Numbered from the stretch's first letter, positions 52,969 to 62,698 are shown. The stretch: DNA of 64,000 nt from Clostridiales bacterium (GCA_017962145.1 JAGCVX010000038.1:1-64000); one strand, 5' to 3'. A program made the numbers and translations. Notes: generated by a model not told the origin, from the sequence alone.

Positions 52969-54027
52969 ATGAAGAAGTTTTTAAGTATGCTTTTGGCAGC
53001 TGGTATGCTTCTGTCCATCGGTCTTGCTGGCTGTGCTAAGAAAGAAGACAGCAAGAAGATTGGTGTTGCAATGCCTACAAAGTCTCTTCAGAGATGGAAC
53101 CAGGATGGCGACAACATGAAGAAGAAACTGGAAGAAGCAGGATTTGTTGTAGATCTGCAGTACGCTGATGACGACATCGCTACACAGGTTACACAGATCG
53201 AGAACATGATCAACGGCGGATGCAAGGTCCTCGTTATCGCATCTATCGATGGTGGTTCTCTGGGTACTGTTCTTGCTACAGCTCAGGAGAAGAAGATCCC
53301 GGTTATTGCTTATGACCGTCTTATCATGGATTCTGATGCAGTTTCCTACTATGCTACTTTTGATAACTACAAAGTTGGTACGATCCAGGGCGAATATATT
53401 CGCGATCAGCTGAATCTCGACGGTACTGATGGACCTTACAACATCGAGATCTTCACTGGTGACCCGGGTGACAACAATGCTCGTTTCTTCTACAACGGTG
53501 CTATGGACGTTCTGAATCCGTACATCGACGCTGGCAAACTCGTCGTTAAGTCCGGTCAGAAGGATTTCGAAACTGTTGCTACAGCAGGCTGGAAGACAGA
53601 GAACGCTCAGTCCAGAATGGATGCTATCATCTCCGGTAACTACGCTGACGGCACAAAGCTCGACGCAGTTCTTTGCTCCAACGACTCTACAGCTCTTGGT
53701 GTTGCAAACGCTCTCGAAGCTGGTTACACAGGCGATTATCCGATTATCACCGGTCAGGATTGTGATAAGCCGAACGTTAAGAACATGATCAATGGCAAGC
53801 AGTCCATGTCCGTATTCAAGGATACACGTACTCTGGCTGATAAGGTTGTTGAGATGGTTAAGGCTATCATGGACGGAAAAGAAGCTCCGGTAAATGATAA
53901 GGAAACATACAACAACGGTAAGAAAGTAGTTCCGTCCTACCTCTGCACACCTGTATTCGCAGATGCCGGCAACTACAAAGAGCTCCTGATCGACTCCGGT
54001 TACTATTCTGAGGCTGATCTTGCATAA
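52969..54027 (+). CDS. Sugar-binding lipoprotein, ChvE/XylF-like
   Basis: A periplasmic-binding-protein type lipoprotein of 352 residues: signal 1-21 and lipobox LAGC (C22), then a type 1 binding fold with GVAMPTKSLQRWNQDGDNMK, VIASIDGGSL and VIAYDRLI, and DAVLCSNDSTALGVANAL. The sequence is typical of ChvE, which binds glucose, galactose, arabinose and related sugars. It starts the transporter operon; the 3' hairpin before the ATPase gene likely favours its mRNA. Confidence 0.93.
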   Translation: MKKFLSMLLAAGMLLSIGLAGCAKKEDSKKIGVAMPTKSLQRWNQDGDNMKKKLEEAGFVVDLQYADDDIATQVTQIENMINGGCKVLVIASIDGGSLGTVLATAQEKKIPVIAYDRLIMDSDAVSYYATFDNYKVGTIQGEYIRDQLNLDGTDGPYNIEIFTGDPGDNNARFFYNGAMDVLNPYIDAGKLVVKSGQKDFETVATAGWKTENAQSRMDAIISGNYADGTKLDAVLCSNDSTALGVANALEAGYTGDYPIITGQDCDKPNVKNMINGKQSMSVFKDTRTLADKVVEMVKAIMDGKEAPVNDKETYNNGKKVVPSYLCTPVFADAGNYKELLIDSGYYSEADLA

Positions 54028-54055
54028 GATTTAAAACACACAATTTGTTTGAATC

Positions 54056-54106
54056 ACATGAGGTCCCCTTTCATCTTGGCAAGGGATGGAAGGGGACGCT
54101 CCATGT
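54056..54106 (+). other. Long intercistronic hairpin between binding protein and ATPase genes
   Basis: GTCCCCTTTCATC (54063-54075) pairs with GATGGAAGGGGAC (54085-54097), 13 pairs with one GU; ACATG (54056-54060) and CATGT (54102-54106) extend the stem. No T-run follows, so it is more likely an mRNA-stabilising element than a terminator. It would allow more binding protein than ATPase and permease. Confidence 0.8.
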
Positions 54107-54141
54107 AAAAGTGCCATATTGAATAACGAGGAGGGATCAAA

Positions 54142-55695
54142 TTGGCAAAAATCTTGCTTGAAATGAGAAATATAACCAAAACCTTCCCGGGTGTAAAAGC
54201 ACTTGACAATGTCAATCTGCAGGTGGAAGAAGGGGAGATTCACGCTCTCGTCGGAGAGAACGGCGCAGGAAAGTCGACTCTGATGAAGGTCCTCAGCGGC
54301 ATCCATCCTTATGGCTCCTATGAAGGCCAGATCTTCTATGATGGAGAGGAATGCCACTTTACCAATACAAAGGACAGTGAGCGCAAAGGTATTGTCATCA
54401 TTCATCAGGAACTTGCACTTGTTCCTTACATGACAATCGGAGAGAACATGTTCCTCGGCAACGAACAGGGTTCCTCATTTAAAATCAATTGGAATGAAAC
54501 ATTCGGTAAGGGAAATGAATACCTGCGCATCGTAGGTCTTTCAGAATCCTCCCGTACCTTAATTAAAGATATCGGCGTAGGTAAGCAGCAGCTTGTTGAA
54601 ATCGCAAAAGCACTTGCAAAACATGCAAAACTGCTTATCCTCGATGAGCCGACTTCTTCTTTGAACGAATCAGAGTCCAAGCATCTTCTGGATCTGATGC
54701 TGAAGTTTAAAGAAGAAGGCATGACATCCATCATCATATCCCACAAATTGAACGAGGTTTCTTATGTAGCGGATAAGATCACTGTTATTCGTGATGGATC
54801 TACGATTGAAACATTAACGAAGGGCGTAGATGACTGCTCTGAAGCCAGAATCATCAAGGGCATGGTTGGTCGTGAACTTTCTGACCGATTCCCGAAGCGT
54901 CAAAGCAACATCGGCGAAGTGTGTCTGGAAGTCCGTAACTGGAACGTTAACCATCCGCTTTATACTGAAAGAAAGATCGTTAATGATGTAAGTTTCAACG
55001 TGAAGAAAGGCGAGGTACTTGGCATCTCCGGTCTCATGGGCGCAGGACGAACCGAGCTTGCGATGAGTATTTTCGGAAAGTCTTATGGTGAAGCGATCCA
55101 CGGAACGATCATCAAAGACGGCAAAGAGATTCACCTTAATTCGGTTGAAGATGCTATCAGAAACAGGATCGCATACGTTACGGAAGACCGTAAAGGAAAT
55201 GGTCTGATCTTAAGTAATCCGATCAAGATCAATACGACTCTGGCAAACCTCAAGGGCGTCAGCAATCACGGTGTAATCGACCGCGATAAAGAGTATAAGG
55301 TTGCGGTGGATTACAAAGAGAAACTCCGCACGAAGACACCTTCCGTCGAACAGTTAGTCGGTAACCTCAGCGGTGGTAATCAGCAGAAGGTCCTTCTGGC
55401 TAAGTGGATGTTCGCGGATCCGGATATCCTGATCCTTGACGAACCGACCAGAGGTATTGACGTAGGTGCGAAATATGAGATCTACTGTATCATTAACCAG
55501 CTGGTAAGTGAAGGCAAGTCAGTCATCATGATTTCTTCGGAGATGCCTGAACTTCTTGGTATGTGCGACCGTATCTATGTCATGAGTGAAGGTAAATTCG
55601 TAGGTGAGCTCTCCGGTGAGGAGGCAACGCAGGAGAAGATCATGGAAATGATCATCCGTGGTGCCGACAATACCGTGGCAAATTCAGCTTCATAA
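54142..55695 (+). CDS. Sugar ABC transporter ATP-binding protein, GguA/MmsA-like
   Basis: A 517-residue ATPase with two domains in tandem, as for monosaccharide importers (XylG, MglA, GguA). Domain 1: Walker [35 protein letters not shown]. Domain 2: degenerate P-loop [41 protein letters not shown]. The start is TTG at 54142, spaced well after GAGGAGGGA; no ATG fits. Confidence 0.95.
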   Translation: MAKILLEMRNITKTFPGVKALDNVNLQVEEGEIHALVGENGAGKSTLMKVLSGIHPYGSYEGQIFYDGEECHFTNTKDSERKGIVIIHQELALVPYMTIGENMFLGNEQGSSFKINWNETFGKGNEYLRIVGLSESSRTLIKDIGVGKQQLVEIAKALAKHAKLLILDEPTSSLNESESKHLLDLMLKFKEEGMTSIIISHKLNEVSYVADKITVIRDGSTIETLTKGVDDCSEARIIKGMVGRELSDRFPKRQSNIGEVCLEVRNWNVNHPLYTERKIVNDVSFNVKKGEVLGISGLMGAGRTELAMSIFGKSYGEAIHGTIIKDGKEIHLNSVEDAIRNRIAYVTEDRKGNGLILSNPIKINTTLANLKGVSNHGVIDRDKEYKVAVDYKEKLRTKTPSVEQLVGNLSGGNQQKVLLAKWMFADPDILILDEPTRGIDVGAKYEIYCIINQLVSEGKSVIMISSEMPELLGMCDRIYVMSEGKFVGELSGEEATQEKIMEMIIRGADNTVANSAS

Positions 55696-55710
55696 GGGAG
55701 GAGTAAAGTG

Positions 55711-56910
55711 ATGAATAGTAAAAACAAAGTCCTTGATTTTGTAAATAAGTACACCATGGTCATCGCATTGGTCCTGGTCATCATTTTCTTTAGTGTTCAG
55801 ACAGGCGGCGCGATCCTTTATCCGAGTAATGTCAGTAACCTGATTTCTCAGAACGCGTATGTATTCGTATTGGCAACCGGTATGCTTCTTTGTATCCTTA
55901 CCGGTGGTAATATCGACCTTTCTGTCGGTTCAGTCGTATGCTTTGTTGGTTCAGTCGGTGCCACTTTGATGGTCACGAATAAAATCTCGGCTCCGGTGGC
56001 CGTTATCATTATGTTTGTGCTCGGTACCTTGATCGGTGCATGGCAGGCTTTCTGGATCGCTTATGTACGTATCCCACCTTTCATCGTAACCCTTTCCGGT
56101 ATGTTGATCTTCAGAGGTTTGAGTAACGTTGTACTCGATGGTATGACCGTTTCGATCCAGGATTGCACCGGATTCGTAAAGGTCTTCGGTGGTGGTGCGA
56201 ACTGCTACGTCCCGGATTTCTTCGGCAACCCCGGTGGAATCAATGTGACATGTATCATCGCAGCATGCCTGGCGATTGCGATCTATGTATTTGTTATGGT
56301 ATCCAATCGCTTGAAGCGTAAGAAGAAGCAGTACGAAGTAGAAAAGTTCGGACCTTGGTGTGCCAAGATGGTCGTCATCTCTGCAGCAATCGCTGTATTC
56401 GGTGTACGTCTTGCTCAGTATAAAGGTATCCCGAACGTACTTCTGATCGTTGTCGGTGTTATCGTGATCTATTCCTACATTACATCGAACACCACAACAG
56501 GTCGTTATTTCTACGCAGTAGGTGGTAACGAAAAGGCTACAAAGCTTTCCGGTATCAACACCAATAAGGTTTACTTCCTGGCTTACACCAACATGGGTTT
56601 CCTGGCTGCTCTGGCCGGTATGATCACCATCGCCCGTATGACATCGGCTCAGCCGACTTATGGTCAGAACTATGAGATGGACGCGATCGCATCCTGCTTC
56701 ATCGGTGGTGCTTCTGCTTATGGTGGAATCGGTACGGTTCCGGGCGTTATCATCGGTGCTCTTCTGATGGGTGTTATCAACCTGGGTATGTTCTCCATGG
56801 GCGTTGACCAGAACATGCAGAAGGTAGTTAAGGGCCTCGTTCTTCTCGCAGCGGTTATCTTCGACGTAGTAAGTAAGCGCGGCGGTAAGTTCGTAGCAAA
56901 GAACACCTGA
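55711..56910 (+). CDS. Sugar ABC transporter permease, GguB/XylH-like
   Basis: A membrane protein of about 399 residues with about ten membrane segments. It has the family patterns GGNIDLSVGSVVCFVG, IPPFIVTLSGMLIFRG, NEKATKLSGINTNKV and AYGGIGTVPGVIIGALLMG. It completes the ChvE-GguA-GguB importer. GTG at 55708 or ATG at 55711 could start it; both follow GGGAGG. Confidence 0.94.
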   Translation: MNSKNKVLDFVNKYTMVIALVLVIIFFSVQTGGAILYPSNVSNLISQNAYVFVLATGMLLCILTGGNIDLSVGSVVCFVGSVGATLMVTNKISAPVAVIIMFVLGTLIGAWQAFWIAYVRIPPFIVTLSGMLIFRGLSNVVLDGMTVSIQDCTGFVKVFGGGANCYVPDFFGNPGGINVTCIIAACLAIAIYVFVMVSNRLKRKKKQYEVEKFGPWCAKMVVISAAIAVFGVRLAQYKGIPNVLLIVVGVIVIYSYITSNTTTGRYFYAVGGNEKATKLSGINTNKVYFLAYTNMGFLAALAGMITIARMTSAQPTYGQNYEMDAIASCFIGGASAYGGIGTVPGVIIGALLMGVINLGMFSMGVDQNMQKVVKGLVLLAAVIFDVVSKRGGKFVAKNT

Positions 56911-56944
56911 TCTTAATCGGGTTTAAAGACTCAACAAAAAATGG

Positions 56945-56982
56945 GATCGCTTCTCGATCAAAAGAGAAGCGATCTTTTTTTT
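56945..56982 (+). terminator. Intrinsic terminator of the sugar ABC operon
   Basis: GATCGCTTCTC (56945-56955) pairs with GAGAAGCGATC (56964-56974), followed by an eight-T run. Confidence 0.93.
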
Positions 56983-57021
56983 CGATCTCCTCAATGCCCA
57001 CCACAGCTTTTGACTCGGAAA

Positions 57022-57051
57022 TTGCAAGAAGCAGGTAAATAATGGTAAAAT
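57022..57051 (+). promoter_or_regulatory. Possible promoter of the glycosyltransferase-glf operon
   Basis: TTGCAA (57022-57027) and TAAAAT (57046-57051) with 18-nt spacing, 49 nt before the first start codon. Confidence 0.5.
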
Positions 57052-57099
57052 AACCTTTAGCCGTAATGGCTGATTCTTGAGAAATCCGAGGAACGATAC

Positions 57100-57846
57100 A
57101 TGGATCTTTCCGTGGTCATGCCCGCATATAACGAGGGTGATCATCTCTATAAAAACCTTCTGGAAACCGACCGGATCCTGTCGGGTTTTTGCCAGTCGTA
57201 TGAAATTGTCTGTGTTAACGACGGAAGCAAGGACAATACAGAAGAAGAAATAAAGAGAGCTGCTGCAGAATGTCCGCGTATCCGCATGGTTTCCTATATG
57301 CCGAACGGCGGAAAAGGCCATGCGATCAAAAAGGGTGTGGAAGCATCTGTCGGTGACCATATCGCATTTCTCGATTCGGATCTGGATCTGTCTCCGGATC
57401 ATTTCGAAGATTTCCTTTCTCATATGGCGTCTGAAAATGCCGATGTCGTTATCGGTTCCAAGATGCACAAAGAATCCAAACTTGATTATCCGCCGCTTCG
57501 CAGGTTTATCAGCTTCGGCTACTATGTGATGCTGCGGATCCTTTTTCGCCTGAAAGTACACGATACCCAGACCGGTATCAAACTGTTTCGGGCAGACCTT
57601 TTAAAGAAGATCGTACCGGACATCATCACCAAGGGTTTTGCATACGATATCGAGATCCTTGCCGTGGCAAATGAACTGGGAGCAAAGATCATCGAGCGAC
57701 CGATCCGTCTGGTATTTACCCGTTCAGGAGGATTCTCGCGAATCAAGATTTCAGATATCTGGAAGGTTTTTCAGGATACATTCAAGATCAAAAAGAAGAT
57801 CAAAAACATGCGTAAAGAGAAGCGAAAGGCAGGGAAGCTTTCATGA
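57100..57846 (+). CDS. Family 2 glycosyltransferase, polyprenyl-phosphate sugar synthase-like
   Basis: A 248-residue GT-A fold enzyme: SVVMPAYNEGDHL, VNDGSKDNTEE, NGGKGHAIKKGV, and the DXD region FLDSDLDLSPDHF. DTQTGIKLFRADLL and the last Arg/Lys-rich tail are as in dolichyl/polyprenyl-phosphate sugar synthases (DPM1/GtrB-like). It lacks strong membrane segments. It overlaps glf by 4 nt. Confidence 0.9.
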   Translation: MDLSVVMPAYNEGDHLYKNLLETDRILSGFCQSYEIVCVNDGSKDNTEEEIKRAAAECPRIRMVSYMPNGGKGHAIKKGVEASVGDHIAFLDSDLDLSPDHFEDFLSHMASENADVVIGSKMHKESKLDYPPLRRFISFGYYVMLRILFRLKVHDTQTGIKLFRADLLKKIVPDIITKGFAYDIEILAVANELGAKIIERPIRLVFTRSGGFSRIKISDIWKVFQDTFKIKKKIKNMRKEKRKAGKLS

Positions 57847-58967
57847 GTAAAGAGTATGATTATCTTGTTGTTGGTGCCGGTCTTTATGGTGCAGTATTTG
57901 CACATGAAGCCACGAAACTTGGAAAGCGTGTCCTGGTGATCGAGAAGCGTTCGCATATCGCAGGTAATGTATACTGCGAAGACGTGGAAGGCATCAAGGT
58001 CCATAAGTATGGTGCGCATATTTTCCACACGAACAATACCGAAGTATGGGAATACCTTAACCAGTTCACTACCTTTAACCGCTTTACCAACAGTCCTGTT
58101 GCGAACTATAAGGGCGAGCTTTATTCGCTTCCTTTCAACATGTATACGTTCAACAAGATGTGGGGCGTGGTGACTCCGGAAGAGGCCATGGCCAAGATCG
58201 AAGAGCAGAAAGCCGAGATGGCCGGAAAAGAACCGTCGAATCTCGAAGAGCAGGCGATCTCCCTCATCGGCCGCGATATCTTTGAAAAACTCGTTAAGGG
58301 CTATACCGAGAAGCAGTGGGGGAGAGACTGTAAAGATCTTCCGGCTTTCATCATCAAGCGTCTGCCGGTCCGTCTGACTTTCGATAACAATTATTTCAAT
58401 GCACTGTATCAGGGCATCCCGACAGCAGGCTATTCGAAGATGGTCGAGAACATGCTGTCCGGCATCGAAGTAAAACTGAACACGGACTATCTGGCCGATA
58501 AAGAGAAGTGGAATTCTCTTGCGGAAAAGGTCGTATACACAGGCCCGATCGATGCATATTATGATTTCTCTCTGGGTTATCTGCAGTACCGTTCCGTACG
58601 CTTTGAAAACGAGCTTCTCGACAAGCCGAATTTCCAGGGAAATGCCGCGGTCAACTATACTGACAGAGAGACCCCGTGGACGAGAATCATCGAACACAAG
58701 TGGTTTACATTCGGTAAGGATGAAAACGGCAACGATCTTCCTAAGACCGTCATCAGCCGTGAATACAGTTCCGAATGGAAACCGGGCGACGAACCGTACT
58801 ATCCGGTCAACGATGAGACAAACGGCAGTCTGTATGCGAAGTATCGCGAACTGGCCGATAAAGAACAGCAGATCATTTTCGGCGGACGCCTGGGTGAGTA
58901 CAAGTATTATGACATGGATGCGGTCGTTGCATCTGCTCTTTCTATGGCAAAACAGGAATTGAAGTGA
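57843..58967 (+). CDS. glf: UDP-galactopyranose mutase
   Basis: FAD enzyme that converts UDP-galactopyranose to UDP-galactofuranose, precursor of galactofuranose-containing glycans. The 374-residue protein has the dinucleotide fold VVGAGLYGAVFAHE, KYGAHIFHTNN, RFTNSPVANYKGELYSLPFN and, near the C-terminus, FGGRLGEYKYYDMDAVV. It lies between two glycosyltransferase genes, so a galactofuranosyl glycan is likely. Confidence 0.97.
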   Translation: MSKEYDYLVVGAGLYGAVFAHEATKLGKRVLVIEKRSHIAGNVYCEDVEGIKVHKYGAHIFHTNNTEVWEYLNQFTTFNRFTNSPVANYKGELYSLPFNMYTFNKMWGVVTPEEAMAKIEEQKAEMAGKEPSNLEEQAISLIGRDIFEKLVKGYTEKQWGRDCKDLPAFIIKRLPVRLTFDNNYFNALYQGIPTAGYSKMVENMLSGIEVKLNTDYLADKEKWNSLAEKVVYTGPIDAYYDFSLGYLQYRSVRFENELLDKPNFQGNAAVNYTDRETPWTRIIEHKWFTFGKDENGNDLPKTVISREYSSEWKPGDEPYYPVNDETNGSLYAKYRELADKEQQIIFGGRLGEYKYYDMDAVVASALSMAKQELK

Positions 58968-59012
58968 TAAAGTGAAAGTAATATCAGTAAGAGGGAAGCA
59001 GGGGTAAGAAGA

Positions 59013-59726
59013 ATGGATAATCTGTATATTGTAATGCCGGCATATAACGAAGAGGCAAACATCGAGTCTGTAGTAAAGGCTTGGTATCCTGTTCTGGAAG
59101 GAAAGGGCGAGGGTTCCCGTCTGGTCGTCGCGGACAGCGGCAGTGTGGATTCGACACACGCCATCCTTCTGAAAATGAAAGAAGAATATCCTCAGCTTGA
59201 GGTGCTTCCGGATACATTGAAGCAGCACGGGCCGAAGCTGATCGCACTTTATAAGTATGCGATCGCAAGCGGTGCAGATTATATCTTCCAGACCGACTCG
59301 GACGGACAGACCAACCCGGCAGAGTTCGCTGCTTTCTGGGATCTGCGTAATACACATGATGCCATCCTCGGTAATCGTGTCGTACGTGGCGATGGTAAAT
59401 CCAGAAAGTTCGTCGAGAACTTCCTTTGCTTCCTGCTTCGTCTGCATTTCGGTGTAAAGGTAAAAGATTCAAACGCACCCTTCCGCCTGATGAAGGCGTC
59501 TTTGGTCAATAAGTATGTCGGCAGATTCCGTGAGGACTATAACCTCCCGAACGTTATGCTGACGACTTTCTTTGCTTACTATAAGGAAAACTACACACTG
59601 CGTGAGATCACATTTAAGCCGCGTCAGGGTGGTAAGAACTCCATCAACATCAAGAAGATCATCAAGATCGGATGGGCAGCGCTTGCGGATTTCCGTGCTT
59701 TCAGAAAGCAGATGAAGGCATCCTGA
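59013..59726 (+). CDS. Family 2 glycosyltransferase
   Basis: A 237-residue GT-A enzyme with LYIVMPAYNEEANIESVV, VVADSGSVDSTH, KYAIASGADYIFQTDSDGQ (DXD) and a C-terminal basic segment (KPRQGGKNSINIKKII). Like the gene at 57100 it lacks clear membrane segments and resembles polyprenyl-phosphate glycosyltransferases, but is only distantly similar to it. It follows glf by 45 nt. Confidence 0.9.
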   Translation: MDNLYIVMPAYNEEANIESVVKAWYPVLEGKGEGSRLVVADSGSVDSTHAILLKMKEEYPQLEVLPDTLKQHGPKLIALYKYAIASGADYIFQTDSDGQTNPAEFAAFWDLRNTHDAILGNRVVRGDGKSRKFVENFLCFLLRLHFGVKVKDSNAPFRLMKASLVNKYVGRFREDYNLPNVMLTTFFAYYKENYTLREITFKPRQGGKNSINIKKIIKIGWAALADFRAFRKQMKAS

Positions 59727-59770
59727 GGCAAGATGGCGAAATCGAAAAGAAGGAGTCTTCAGGACAACAG

Positions 59771-60838
59771 ATGAGTAAAAAAGAACCTAAACGCGATGCG
59801 TCTTCTGAAAATGTATCCGAACCGAAAAAGGATGCGATCCTTCCGGACCCGTCCATCGAAGCCATGACCCGTGAAGAGGCGATGGCCTATTTTGATCTGC
59901 CGGTCTGGGCGAAGCCCGAAGATCTGGACAAACAGTTCTGGAAACTCGGTAAGATCTATAAGGCGCAAAAAGACGAACAGAAACTCGCGGATCTTGCGGC
60001 GGCGTATAATATCGCAAATGGTACACGTGACCGAAAGCTCGCGGAGAAAAAAGAAGAAGAGACCTCCCGTCATATTCTCGGAAAAACGTCCAAGCAGTGG
60101 AAGGAATTCTGGCATTATGAGTGGTGGAAGTTTCTCATCGCGATCGCGGCTGTGGTATTTATCGTAGCTGTCATCAAGGTGTACTTCATGTCTCCGAAGG
60201 TCGATCTGCGTGTTGCTTCGATAGGGCATTTCTCGCAGGATACGGAGATCCTTTCCGACTATCTCAAGTCCAATACGAAATTCAAAAATCCGGACATCGG
60301 ATCGGCGAACGTCGTTTCGGACAATGAAGAAGGAGAGGAAGTCGATCCTTACGCAACACAGCTGGCTGTTTCACTTATGGCAGTCAAGCCGGATCTTCTG
60401 GTATATGATGCCTTGACGGCACCGGTGTATGTCAACAGTGAAAACCTTGCGGAGCTTGATGATCTTTATGAGACGATGAAGGCGACATGGTCCGAAGAAG
60501 AACTGTCTCATATCGAGCCATTCATCTATTCCCGTGCCCAGTTCTACGAAGACTACAGTGAGATGCTCTACGAGCTCTATGAGGACGAGCTGGAGCCACT
60601 GACAGATAAGGATTACGAAGAGCATGTGTATGGGTTTATTATCCGTGATCGTGTGGATTGTCTGTCTTTAGGCTATACGGTTCAGTGGGAGGGCGATGCT
60701 TCGATCATCGTCGGTGTCAATGTCGGAAGCGGGCAGCTCGATGCTGCCAAAAAACTCGCGGATCAGCTTCTGAAAGATATTCCGACGTTACGTGCTGCGT
60801 ATATCGAAAGCCATCCGTATGTGGAAGCAGAAGACTGA
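59771..60838 (+). CDS. Membrane protein with degenerate J-like domain
   Basis: A 355-residue protein. Residues about 36-88 (EAMAYFDLPVWAKPEDLDKQ ... AYNIANGTRDRKL) follow the helical pattern of a DnaJ J-domain but lack the HPD motif. One membrane segment at about 119-139 is followed by a roughly 215-residue outside domain rich in Asp and Glu (PDLLVYDALTAPVYVNSENL). I do not recognise the outside domain. ATG 59771 is the only in-frame ATG in this stretch; the AAGGAG upstream is about 15 nt away, so the start is not firm. Position after the glycosyltransferases suggests an envelope role. Confidence 0.65.
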   Translation: MSKKEPKRDASSENVSEPKKDAILPDPSIEAMTREEAMAYFDLPVWAKPEDLDKQFWKLGKIYKAQKDEQKLADLAAAYNIANGTRDRKLAEKKEEETSRHILGKTSKQWKEFWHYEWWKFLIAIAAVVFIVAVIKVYFMSPKVDLRVASIGHFSQDTEILSDYLKSNTKFKNPDIGSANVVSDNEEGEEVDPYATQLAVSLMAVKPDLLVYDALTAPVYVNSENLAELDDLYETMKATWSEEELSHIEPFIYSRAQFYEDYSEMLYELYEDELEPLTDKDYEEHVYGFIIRDRVDCLSLGYTVQWEGDASIIVGVNVGSGQLDAAKKLADQLLKDIPTLRAAYIESHPYVEAED

Positions 60839-60847
60839 CGGATACAG

Positions 60848-61567
60848 TTATTCCTCTTTTAATGCAGCGATTTCTTCGGGGCTTAATGCATACATCTCCC
60901 CGGGTTCCTGTCCGTCGTGAAGACGAAGTGATCCCATACTTTCCCGATGCAGTCCGATGACCTGACGGTTTGTTGCGGCCAGCATACGCTTGACCTGATG
61001 TGTCTTTCCTTCGGTCAGGATGAGACGGCACTGCTGATCAGGCAGCAGTTCAAGTTTGGCCGGTTTCAGTTTCTCAGGTTTGTGTCCGTCTTCGGTAAGT
61101 GTCATGCCTTTAGCAAATAGCGCCTGCTCTTTTTCTGTGAGCGGATCGCCCGTATAGGTGACCAGATAAGCCTTTTCTTTGTGCCATCTGGGACTGGTGA
61201 GCTTATGTGAAAGATCACCGTCGTTGGTAAGAAGAAGCACGCCTGTGGTGTGGTAATCCAGTCTTCCGACAGGCGATATCTTTTTCGTCTTCAAGTTAGC
61301 AGGAAGAAGATCGCCTACACAAGGAAGACGATCATCGGTCATGGCGGTAAGATATCCGTCCGGCTTATTCAGGCAGAAATAAAGATGCTCCGAAAGTCCG
61401 ATCGGCTGTCCGTCTAAAGTAAGAAGCGAAAAGTCGTCTTCGGTTACAGAATAGCCCGGATCCTTGATGATTTGCCCGTTCAGACACACTCGTCCCTTCC
61501 GAAGAAGTTCCTTTACTTCGGTTCTCGTCCCATAACCTGAATTTGCCAAAATTTTGTCGATTCTCAT
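60848..61567 (-). CDS. Pseudouridine synthase, RsuA/RluB/E/F family
   Basis: A 239-residue enzyme: N-terminal S4 RNA-binding domain (MRIDKILANSGYGTRTEVKE) and the catalytic domain with the family motif PVGRLDYHTTGVLLLTNDG, holding the catalytic aspartate (D in RLDYHT). It isomerises uridine in 16S (RsuA) or 23S rRNA. The 239-residue length is closest to RsuA. Convergent with the previous gene, 9 nt apart. Confidence 0.93.
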   Translation of the reverse strand: MRIDKILANSGYGTRTEVKELLRKGRVCLNGQIIKDPGYSVTEDDFSLLTLDGQPIGLSEHLYFCLNKPDGYLTAMTDDRLPCVGDLLPANLKTKKISPVGRLDYHTTGVLLLTNDGDLSHKLTSPRWHKEKAYLVTYTGDPLTEKEQALFAKGMTLTEDGHKPEKLKPAKLELLPDQQCRLILTEGKTHQVKRMLAATNRQVIGLHRESMGSLRLHDGQEPGEMYALSPEEIAALKEE

Positions 61568-61660
61568 ATTTGGTATTATAGCAAAATGACGACATTTCAG
61601 CGCATGAATATCGCGAAATCTGTGTTATAATGAATATGTAAGTTTTAAAAAGAGGTAATT

Positions 61661-62005
61661 ATGGCTGCGAGTATCATCAACATCAAAGAAGGTATGCCCA
61701 AAGTAGATGTTGCCGTACGCAAACTGCGTCTGGAACTGAATACTTTGCGTCGTGTTGGTGTGCGCCAGGTGAAGATCATCCACGGTTATGGTTCGACCGG
61801 AAAAGGTGGAGTGATCAAGACCGCGGCGCATGAAGTACTGCGTACCATGCAGACGGACGGAAAGGTTCGCACTTTCTGCCCCGGCGAGCAGTTTGGACCT
61901 TTTGAAACTCTTGGCAGAACGATCGTGGAGCAGTGCCCTGCTTTCCGTAACGATCCGGATTGGGCCAAGTCTAACGACGGTATTACCGTTGTCCTGCTCC
62001 GTTGA
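61661..62005 (+). CDS. Smr-domain protein
   Basis: A 114-residue protein that is little more than an Smr domain: VDVAVRKLRLELNTL, the loop VKIIHGYGSTGKGGVIK (variant of the HGxGxG motif), and the TFCPGEQFGPFETLG region. Smr domains are nucleases or RNA/DNA-binding modules. A TATAAT lies at 61626-61631; GAGGT precedes the ATG. The next gene starts 31 nt after its end. Confidence 0.85.
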   Translation: MAASIINIKEGMPKVDVAVRKLRLELNTLRRVGVRQVKIIHGYGSTGKGGVIKTAAHEVLRTMQTDGKVRTFCPGEQFGPFETLGRTIVEQCPAFRNDPDWAKSNDGITVVLLR

Positions 62006-62036
62006 CCTTTTTTTCTTGAAAAGGAAACTTCCGTTT

Positions 62037-62666
62037 ATGAAGATCTCTTGGAATGATTTTGTAGAAGAATGCAGAAACTGCCAGGCATGTCCTTTGGCGG
62101 CGACGCGTAAGAATGTCGTGATCTATCGTGGCAACGTGGTTGCACCGGTCATGTTTGTCGGTGAGGGCCCGGGTGCGACAGAGGATGAGCAGGGACTTCC
62201 TTTTGTGGGACAGGCAGGACGCCTTTTGCAGCTGCTTTTGGATGCACAGGGTTTTTCCATGAATGATTACCATATCGCCAATGTCGTCAAGTGCCGTCCG
62301 CCGGAGAACCGTGTTCCGACGGATGAAGAGGCGAAGGCCTGTAAGACGCTTCTCGGAAAACAGATCCTGATCTGCAAGCCGAAGATCATCGTCCTTTTGG
62401 GAAAGACCGCGTATACACTTTTTACCGGCGATAAGTCGGCGAAGATGACAGAGATCCGCGGAAACTTTATCGAGAAGAACGGATACTATATCCTGCCGAC
62501 ATTTCATCCGGCATATATCCTCAGAAATAACTCCGAGCGTATCAAGCTGTGGCAGGATGTGGCGATCGTCCGAAAGAAAGCAGAAGAACTGGGCCTGATG
62601 GCACCGCTTCCTTCGGTTCCGGATATGCCGACGGAGCGTCCCTCGTCCAAGCAGGACAAGGCCTAA
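62037..62666 (+). CDS. udg: Type 4 uracil-DNA glycosylase
   Basis: Removes uracil from DNA, using a structural 4Fe-4S cluster. The 209-residue protein has the cluster cysteines near the N-terminus (CRNCQAC, 12-18) and further ones in the KCRPPENR and ICKPKII regions. Motif A is GEGPGATEDEQGLPFVGQAG and motif B is TFHPAYILR. The start is at ATG 62037; a longer frame begins inside the Smr gene without ribosome-binding site support. Its short C-terminal tail is proline/lysine-rich. Confidence 0.93.
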   Translation: MKISWNDFVEECRNCQACPLAATRKNVVIYRGNVVAPVMFVGEGPGATEDEQGLPFVGQAGRLLQLLLDAQGFSMNDYHIANVVKCRPPENRVPTDEEAKACKTLLGKQILICKPKIIVLLGKTAYTLFTGDKSAKMTEIRGNFIEKNGYYILPTFHPAYILRNNSERIKLWQDVAIVRKKAEELGLMAPLPSVPDMPTERPSSKQDKA

Positions 62667-62698
62667 GGACAATTTGTTCTTCTTTCCTGCAAAAACTA

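Noticed and set aside
57771-59447. Open frame of 558 codons on the minus strand
   Set aside because: Antisense to glf and a glycosyltransferase gene; no motif.
61830-62036. Upstream extension of the uracil-DNA glycosylase gene
   Set aside because: It overlaps the Smr gene out of frame, and the family normally starts near the first cysteine cluster as in the 62037 start.
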